From: Sipunculus nudus
Lineage: Eukaryota > Annelida > Sipuncula > Golfingiida > Sipunculidae
Direction: 5' to 3'
DNA length: 64,000 nt
NCBI GenBank assembly: GCA_026874595.1
Contig: CM049314.1
Span: 38,609,229 to 38,673,228 of the forward strand
The position numbers and the translations under genes are program-made. This document shows, piece by piece, positions 58,853 through 64,000 of this stretch. Numbering within the stretch: position 1 is the stretch's first letter; each line of letters starts with the position of its first letter. Below the pieces are notes generated by a model. That model did no database searches, was not told the DNA's origin, and saw only the letters and a program-made list of their open reading frames with translations.

Positions 58853-59568
58853 TTAAAGCTTTTAATATCTAGATTTTTTTTAATGAGAAGATCTTATATA
58901 TGATATCGTTTTTGCACACCCATTCATAATTATCAGCAAAGGGCGGATCCAGGATTTAGGGAAGAGGGGGGGGGGGGGGGTTCCAGGTCGCAAAATTTGG
59001 TCTGAAACCCTTAAAAAGGTAGCGGCTTCTGAAAAAAAGGTAGCTCGTCCGAACCCCCGGACCCTCGCCCTGGATTCGCTTCTGATTAATAATGATGTAT
59101 TTCATCACTTCAGTACCAACATATGTACATTATAGAATTATTGTGTATTCCTCTTTATAATTTATATATTAAATTTATTTTCTTTGGTATGATCGTTACC
59201 TTTCCCAGAGTTCCTCCTGATTTATCTATGGCCGCCTTGATGGCAAGAGAGGCCGCCACTCCCACCTCCGCGATCAAATTATGTCCACAAGCATGCCCTA
59301 CTTCCGGTAATGCGTCGTACTCACACAAAATGGCGACGGTTGGACCGCTGCTGCCGTAAACACTCTTAAAACCCGTGTCAGTGATATGATTTCGCTGCAT
59401 GTTGAACCCATGTCTCGAAAGAAACTCTGTAAGATTCTTGTGTGCCTCATGTTCTTCAAAAGCCAGTTCAGGGAATTTCCATATCAGCTGACTGATGTCT
59501 TGAAGGCCTGATTTTGAGGCATCAATAGCCGCACACGCAGCTAATTTCAAATCATGAGCATTCGCCAT
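49325..59568 (-). CDS. PM20D2: PM20D2-like M20 dipeptidase, six exons
   Basis: Exons in transcript order are 59568-59200, 58627-58479, 56106-55964, 51579-51425, 50194-49957 and 49467-49325. Every junction is GT-AG, all phases agree, and the product is 398 residues; the human protein, as I recall, is about 436. Visible motifs are [15 protein letters not shown] (residues 83-97; C94 and H96 as metal ligands), [13 protein letters not shown] (E132/E133), [28 protein letters not shown] (dimerisation lid with H184), [18 protein letters not shown], and a C-terminal [10 protein letters not shown]. The start is set at MANAHDLK, the first ATG of the frame. Known PM20D2 hydrolyses beta-alanyl and gamma-aminobutyryl dipeptides with basic residues, by-products of carnosine synthase, in the cytosol. 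That function is inferred by homology. Confidence 0.92.
49468..49956 (-). other. PM20D2 intron 5
   Basis: Short intron, no element recognised. Donor CAG/GTTGGT and acceptor TTTTACAG/G. Confidence 0.85.
50237..50492. mobile_element. AAGGTATGG-type TIR element, copy A
   Basis: About 256 bp in intron 4 of PM20D2. Left tip AAAGGTATGGTTCACAGGC, right tip GCCTGAGAACTATAGCTTT. The interior holds CCGCCCG motifs near both ends. The tips have diverged more than in copy B at 63459-63771. Non-coding. Confidence 0.7.
51697..51748. repeat. TA microsatellite
   Basis: TA run in PM20D2 intron 3, left border of hammerhead-like module B. Confidence 0.9.
51749..51897. mobile_element. Hammerhead-bearing module in a TA array, copy B
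   Basis: The left part (GTTACCCTCCGATGTAAAG...) has the same orientation as in copy A at 9099. The right part (about 51816-51893) is the reverse complement of copy A's right part. Between the halves is a short palindrome, GGCCTAGAGACTAGGCC. TA arrays border both sides. The flipped half shows that the two modules can be arranged differently within one family. Confidence 0.55.
51838..51885 (-). ncRNA. Hammerhead-like motif, copy B (probably inactive)
   Basis: Same 48-base layout as copy A on the minus strand: ATTCAC, CTGATGA, a stem-loop II with a perfect CGGG/CCCG stem, then GAACC where copy A has GAAAC, and closing GTGAAT. The change in the invariant GAAA box and a T at the cleavage triplet's last position suggest loss of activity. 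Between them, the two copies carry most of an intact motif. Confidence 0.4.
51898..51954. repeat. TA microsatellite
   Basis: TA run with one AAATA interruption, between two TA-enclosed modules. Confidence 0.9.
51955..52340. mobile_element. Third TA-enclosed module
   Basis: About 385 bp between two TA arrays. On the minus strand it contains CCTGATGACC (51998-52023 region) followed by GTGAGCTGCGGCC, a combination I recall as widespread next to TA repeats in mollusc genomes. It carries one hammerhead-type box, but no complementary stem I or GAAA box was found. Class unknown. Confidence 0.4.
52341..52384. repeat. TA microsatellite
   Basis: Pure TA run closing the cluster of TA-enclosed modules. 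Confidence 0.9.
52802..52903 (+). mobile_element. GGATCC-type MITE copy 2, left half
   Basis: Starts AGAAGCGGATCCAGG and follows copy 1 (7732) through its C-rich and T-rich tracts to GCCGCAACTTTTTTTAA, where it is interrupted. The right half resumes at 55741. The two halves are about 2.84 kb apart, separated by an inserted satellite-bearing element. Confidence 0.75.
52904..55740 (+). repeat. 340-bp satellite-bearing element nested in a MITE
   Basis: It opens with TTAGCTCAGCAAACTGTAAG and GAGCTATAGCGATCACTC, a start I recall from mollusc repeats. About seven diverged tandem units of 330-345 bp follow. The block GACCTTAAAAGATG (or a variant) recurs near 53314, 53659, 53997, 54340, 54676 and 55005. 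Each unit holds GGACCTGGAATCTTCT, CTTGGAAACCTGGAAT, ACTAATGCATTGATCA and GGTGGCGCCACC-like blocks. The right terminus is GTCATGACCCACGGGTCAC then TTGTTTTCAG, shared with 25.66 kb. The unit order and a defined start and end suggest one mobile element carrying the tandem units. No coding frame. Confidence 0.8.
55741..55845 (+). mobile_element. GGATCC-type MITE copy 2, right half
   Basis: CCCCCTTTTTCCAGAACTTCG through CCTAAATCCTGGATCAGCCC matches the second half of copy 1 at 7732-7939. With 52802-52903 it makes one MITE split by a later insertion. Confidence 0.75.
56532..57607. mobile_element. 1.08-kb TIR element, GC-rich, in PM20D2 intron 2
   Basis: Tips ATGCTACGGTCACAA and TTGTGACCGTAGCAT are perfect inverted repeats. 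TA lies on both sides, or TAA/TTA if the tip is read one base shorter, so the target is either TA or an imperfect TWA. The interior repeats GCCGGCGGCA / GGCAGGCGGC motifs in both orientations. In this it resembles the CGACA-rich element at 10523. Four overlapping frames in it are low-complexity and not credible genes. Confidence 0.75.
57616..58045. mobile_element. TTCGCGA-type element, copy 2
   Basis: The left arm begins TACTGTGGTTTGC and holds ATTCGCGGG and TTTCGCGATG. The right arm holds CATCGCGAATTTG, then CCTCGCGAACAAAAA. It lies directly after the GC-rich TIR element and directly before copy 3. Confidence 0.6.
58062..58441. mobile_element. TTCGCGA-type element, copy 3 (degenerate)
   Basis: The left tip is TATACTGTGGTTCGGG, followed by ATTATCGCGGAAATGAAACC. 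The right arm has AATCGCGAAAAAATAAAAACC and ends near AACTACAGTTT. It is more diverged than copies 1 and 2. Confidence 0.5.
58784..58849. repeat. Composite (TA)n(GA)n microsatellite
   Basis: TA units followed directly by GA units, in PM20D2 intron 1. Confidence 0.9.
58941..59084 (-). mobile_element. GGATCC-type MITE, copy 3
   Basis: Reads like copy 1 on the minus strand: tip AGAAGCGAATCCAGGG, then a CCGGGGGTTCGG block, and other tip CCTAAATCCTGGATCCGCCC. About 144 bp, in PM20D2 intron 1. A poly-G run of about 16 lies inside. Confidence 0.65.
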
Positions 59569-60379
59569 AGTCTTCAGTGTGTATATATTACGTTTGACAG
59601 CGAGGTCAGTCTGACATGGCAAAACACTTTATGATATATAGGCTCCTGCTTAAAATGCATACTTTTATCACGTTACGGTGTGTTAACAGGGGGGTATTAA
59701 TAATTTATACCTAGGCACGGGATCACTCGTCCTAAGTCCAACATCGTTTGCTCATTTGCTAACCAAAAATTACTTTGTGCGGATCTATGAATGTATAATT
59801 ACTGGCTGGGAGGGGGATGGTCGGTGATAATATGTTTGAGTTCAAACATGCAGGCAAAGGAGTGGTTCTACATACGGTTTAACTAACGCTACAGCTAATT
59901 AAACAAGATGAAGTCGGTGGCCAAAGCTGTACTTTTAGCACAGTTTACACTTGGCTAAGCCAGCTGCTCCTACAGCAAACGTGGCAATGGATATTTCGGG
60001 GGTGGGGAGGGGGGGGGGCGGGTGAAATTTATTTTGACCAAATACAAGGAGACCATTTTAAATTATAGAGGTTAATTAGCTTAAATTGTAATTCTAGATG
60101 CAACACCAAGCATAAAGTATCAAATAAGAGACGATCCAGCGTCGCTACAGATCCCTAAACGGGAGACAAAGCGAGAATCCTGATGAATCAGAGTTTGACT
60201 GTGAACTTCATGCTGGAGTTATTATGATGGAGTCGAAATTAACGACAGAAATAAATTCGACTTTGTCTCTTATATAGATACGTTAAATGCCTTCCACTGC
60301 TTTATGAAAATCAACCTTCATTCTGGAAACCCTTAAAACAATTCAAAGATGAAAAGGTTTGGGTCAATGGTTTCTTCAC

Positions 60380-60437
60380 ACATATATATATATATATATA
60401 TGCGTGTGTGTGTGTGTGTATGTGCATGTGTGTGTGT
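60380..60437. repeat. TA then GT microsatellite
   Basis: TA units followed by GT units. Confidence 0.85.
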
Positions 60438-60438
60438 A

Positions 60439-60530
60439 CAGTGAAATCTCGCAAAAACGACAACCAGTGGGACCACAAAAGTTTCAGCAGGGTTGTCCTG
60501 ATAAGGGTTAGGTCGTCAGGCGAGATTTTT
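60439..60530. mobile_element. Truncated CAGTG-tip MITE
   Basis: Left tip ACAGTGAAATCTCGC, with right-arm sequence GGTCGTCAGGCGAGATTTTT; the last bases of the right tip are replaced by a T run. It resembles the intact 36072 MITE in design but differs in sequence. Confidence 0.5.
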
Positions 60531-61189
60531 TTTTTGTAAATTTCTGTCGATCGTATTGGATTAAACATGACTTTATCAATTGTTTGCTTTCAGTGGCCGA
60601 CTGACATACTGTCTCATGCTTGTGTGACCGTGTGTGTGCTAGAAAAAGAGACGAAGAGAGGACGTGTGTGTGCGTGCACAGGAAGTGAACATAAGGTGTA
60701 CATATCATCAAATTTACTTGTATTTGCAGAATGTTTGTTTTTGTGAATTTATGTTAACAAAAACATTTGTTTTGTGGTTCATCGTCCTCTATTGTTGTAT
60801 TTTGCGTTCATTCCAAATAAAGGAATATTTTTAGAAACCACTGTTATGCAAGGCATTCGAAAATTATTTAATAACACGGCAGATCAGGCATACCATTTCA
60901 TAGGCCTAAAGTCTCCTCTAACCTCGCTCTCACTCATAATAATAAAAATATGATAAAAATATGATTAAAAATGCACCGTTATGTTTATATTGGACCTTCA
61001 TATATAGATCCGACACCAGACTATCTGACGTAATTATGCAGTTTACTGATCCATATCGATGAATGGTCCGGGGAACAATGTCACTTGTACTGACCAGGTG
61101 GTCTGTCAATGGGTGCTGAGCACATTAGTCATGTGTCGATATTGGTGAATGGGTCATTAATTCTCTGCTGGAATTTCTCCAGGTGAGAA

Positions 61190-62085
61190 TTCGTCGCCGG
61201 AATCGGATATCCTGTTTTTTCTCCTCGCCCTCCTGTGCCATCCATCGTCCGGTTCCGTGGACAGAGGGGTCTTGCTTGTAAATGTGAGAAAAATCCATAG
61301 GAGCGTCAAGATTAATGTCTCCATAATGGTCCCTTAATAGGTCGTCAAATGAGATGTCAGAGTTGGTTGCTGATAGTGTTGGTGTAAGGAAAAACTGTGT
61401 TCGGTTCTTCTACTTCAGACTTATCAGAACTGTCACCATTCCCATTATTCTGCCTGTATTTACATAACCACTCATCAACTCTGCCTGACTCTGATGTCGT
61501 GGAGCTGTCAGGTTCACGTGACCATGATGCCGTAGAGCTGTCAGCTAGTGTAGGCAGGTGGCGCTCTCCTCTCCTGTCCGTGGATACTGCTTGGTCGTAT
61601 GGGCGGATTTCCCTGTGGAATCTTCATACCAGAAATCTAATATTTTCACGTCTATGCCAGCGATGTCGATTGCTCGAGAAAACATCGATCAGGTTGTTGT
61701 AGGAAAATGGCGGTTTGTCACCACGGATCTTGTACTGGCCAATGTCTGTCGGTCTGCTTGGCACTGGCAGCTGTACAAGTCTGAACGGCTGGTGATCCCA
61801 GGCTGTGTTGGCTACTGGAAGAATACTTTTTGACTTTTTTGTTAAGCCTTGTCCGCACCATGTCTTTTCTTTGACAGATACTGCTGGAGGAGTAGCTGTT
61901 ACCTGTCGGTGCGGACTGTTGATTCAGGCTGAAATTCTGTTCAGACTGGTGAGACTGCTCTTAAGTTCAGATTTTTCTTAAGTGCTTGTGTATTTTTGCG
62001 TCCAGTTCTGACGAAGTTTTTCTGCCAGGGCTTTACGTGTCCATGCTTGTCCATGACGTGTTTTCATAATTTGAGTATTTGCCAT
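61190..62085 (-). pseudogene. Nonsense-riddled unknown protein (pseudogene)
   Basis: On the minus strand one frame from an ATG at 62085 reads MANTQIMKTRHGQAWTRKAL, continues through stops at two places, and then stays open from about 61960 to about 61640. The long open part includes WDHQPFRLVQLPVPSRPTD and YKIRGDKPPFSYNNLIDVF. After another stop the frame reads SREPDSSTTSESGRVDEWLC and KSEVEEPNTVFPYTNT. The stops are single-base changes and there is no net frameshift across the first 450 bases. The composition (Ser/Pro/Glu-rich, with basic patches) suggests a transposon-borne or regulatory protein. I do not recognise the family. Confidence 0.5.
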
Positions 62086-62734
62086 GTTTTAAACCAAATT
62101 TAGGGCCATATAGTGTTTGTATTGTTAAGCAGCAAGCTTGGTGTACGAGGCCGAGTGACCATGCACCGAGTGAATAAAGGATTCGAGTTTTTCTGCCTTA
62201 TATTCTTATTATTATAGTCTAGGTCCAGATTAGATGTTTTAAAGTAACTGTCAGTGATAACTAAGATATTAAAATAGGCAAGGCGTTTCTGATCATTAGT
62301 AAAACTCACATCTGTGGATCCAGTCGACCACGCGCCGGTAGTTTTTCGAAAATTCCCTTTGATAACGTCACGTCTCATTTAACAGGAGCGACCATCCCAC
62401 ATAGTAACTCCTGTGATCTCAGCTAAGAGCTCATATATGACCAAACTCTACATCCTCAAGTGAAAACTTCTCAAATTAAAGTCACGAAAGAATCCAGCAT
62501 TCATGTGATATGCTTATCAATAATGTTGTCCAATTACATTTCCTCGCCTCCATTAAATGGGAATCGAAAGTTCACTAAAACTGTAGCCGCCATTTAAGTA
62601 TAAATCTACCGGTTTAGGTTAGCTTAGTATATCAATGTATTAAATACATATATATTAAGTTGATTAATGAGGGCTTATCTTTGTTATTTTTTTCCAACCT
62701 TAAGTACCTTTGTGAGGGAAATATTAGGCCTTTT
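62086..62734. other. Non-coding stretch, nothing recognised
   Basis: The 92-residue minus-strand frame at 62100-62378 has no recognised domain. Confidence 0.45.
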
Positions 62735-62945
62735 CAGGCGCGGATCCAGGATTTTTTGCAGTGAGGGGTCAACGGGTGTTATGCACTAATATTGTATAAA
62801 AAAATATTGGTCGTTTGTTGAGAGCAGGGGGCTCTCGACCTCCAAACCCTCGTCATGCATACGTTAGTCTGAAAAAGGTCAAAGGTTGAGAGCAGGAAGG
62901 GGGGGGATGTCTCGACCCCCCCCCCCCCCCCCCGGATCAGCGCCC
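62735..62945. mobile_element. GGATCC-type MITE, copy 4 (diverged)
   Basis: Left tip CAGGCGCGGATCCAGG, right tip CCCCGGATCAGCGCCCT. The interior differs from copies 1-3 and contains two related TTGAGAGCAGG blocks and a long C-run, so it may be a subfamily. Confidence 0.55.
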
Positions 62946-63458
62946 TACTATTACATGAAAATTTGTTATAAGACATGCACTGCTATATTTATATGCCAGA
63001 GTTTGCTCATATCATGGACTTACCTTTTGTGTAGGTTTACCTCCCGCATAACATATAACAGAAACATACATACACGCAGACACACACACACACATATAAG
63101 TACATATTAGTGGTGTGCCAATCAATCGAATATATCAAACATTGGTCGCTTTCTTTCATTATCGATTAAATCGATTGCAGTGTTGTATAAACGATCATAA
63201 ACGATGATGCATCCACGGCCAAAGAAGTCATATTATCCCGATCAAAGATTCTTATTCTGTCAGATATTACGACAAACACTAAACAGCACTAGAGTTTATG
63301 ATTGTGCGAAAAATATATGTCAACAACCCGGCCATTCCCATGACCTTTAAGCGTGCATTAACTCGTAAAGCGTGAAGTTAAAACTGAATTTACTCGGACA
63401 ATACTTCAGGTATAATGTAAATGCAGCAGACTAAACGGTATATTAGACCCAAAAAATG

Positions 63459-63771
63459 AAAGGTATGGTTCTCAGGCCCCGCCCGCATCAATTTTTAACC
63501 CCCGCATCAAAAATTTTTATTTTGACTTTCAATAGAAACTTACCAATTTTGTGCTTCAGCCGCTCGGAAATTTCTTTCAAGAATATAAAACCATACAAAT
63601 TCCTTTGTTTTCTAGTGCTTTTGCTTGATTAGCAAAATAAATCTGTTATTATCATGCTTTCATTAATCATTTGACATTTTGATCGAAACATACAAAAAAA
63701 ATAAAAATTAAAAAAAAACCGCCCGCCCGCATTGATTTCTGACAAAAAAGAGCCTGAGAACCATACCTTTT
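63459..63771. mobile_element. AAGGTATGG-type TIR element, copy B
   Basis: About 313 bp with perfect inverted tips AAAGGTATGGTTCTCAGGC and GCCTGAGAACCATACCTTT. The subterminal CCCCGCCCGCATCAAT and CCGCCCGCCCGCATTGAT blocks are in the same orientation, unlike the tips. It is the better-preserved partner of copy A at 50237-50492. Confidence 0.8.
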
Positions 63772-63869
63772 ATTTATTTTGGCCTTAGATGGAACATAAA
63801 TAATAATTAATAATTAACCATCGGTCGTTTTAATCTTTCAATCATCGAATATATCATCCTATCACTAAC

Positions 63870-63948
63870 GTGTATATATATGTATATATATATATATATA
63901 TATTTAAATACACATGGATTAAAATAAGTGCATAAAAATACACACACG

Positions 63949-63976
<28 letters not shown>
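63870..63976. repeat. Two TA microsatellites in a duplicated context
   Basis: TA runs at about 63870-63903 and 63949-63976, each followed by TTTAAATACACA and CATGGATTAA, so an approximately 80-base unit is duplicated. It continues to the window end. Confidence 0.85.
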
Positions 63977-63979
<3 letters not shown>

Positions 63980-64000
63980 TTAAATACACACATGGATTAA

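Larger units (their letters stand above)
59569..61189. other. Upstream flank of PM20D2
   Basis: No TATA box or clear promoter was recognised. It holds a short G-run near 60008-60020, a TA/GT microsatellite at 60380-60437 and a truncated CAGTGAAATCTCGC-type MITE at about 60439-60530. Confidence 0.45.

Noticed and set aside
61640-61780. Forkhead domain suggested by KPPFSYNNLI
   Set aside because: Only about ten residues resemble the family; the helices that should follow are absent.

Overview
This window looks like nuclear DNA from an animal, most probably a lophotrochozoan and perhaps a marine bivalve mollusc. It is AT-rich, its genes have GT-AG introns, one gene is clearly animal PM20D2, and most of the rest is TA/GA microsatellites, MITE-like elements, a Helitron end, a LINE relic and a Harbinger relic. 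The phylum is inferred from repeat style; no marker gene settles it.

Three loci look like working protein genes. (1) A two-coding-exon gene at 19605-24087 (+) encodes a 441-residue protein with a putative signal peptide and a hydrophobic C-terminus, so it is probably GPI-anchored or a single-pass membrane protein; I do not recognise the family. (2) An intronless 365-residue seven-transmembrane receptor lies at 41446-42543 (+). (3) A six-exon M20-family dipeptidase (PM20D2-like) occupies 59568-49325 (-). All its splice phases agree and it gives a 398-residue protein with the metal-binding motifs in place.

Layout. 1-13 kb is mostly non-coding, with a possible solo LTR (1731-2415), GA/TA arrays, a hammerhead-like module inside a TA array (9100-9235), a 671-bp TTA-flanked inverted-repeat element (10523-11193) and a minus-strand LINE reverse transcriptase relic (about 11.8-12.5 kb). 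13-19.4 kb has a 128-bp non-autonomous Helitron and a 1.75-kb tandem duplication. 19.5-24.1 kb holds gene 1, whose intron carries a G-rich minisatellite. 24-33 kb is repeat-rich and includes a Harbinger transposase pseudogene (31401-32189). 33-41 kb has several short inverted-repeat elements and hexanucleotide arrays. 41.4-42.5 kb is the receptor. 42.5-49.3 kb has no recognised gene. 49.3-59.6 kb is PM20D2, whose introns have collected a large number of elements, including a 340-bp satellite nested inside a GGATCC-type element. 59.6-64 kb has a nonsense-riddled pseudogene and more MITEs.

The three genes show no evident functional link, as expected in an animal genome. The most unusual material is in the repeats: two hammerhead-ribozyme-like modules in TA arrays with one half inverted between copies, several element families with clean terminal repeats and target duplications, and one nested insertion whose order of events can be read.
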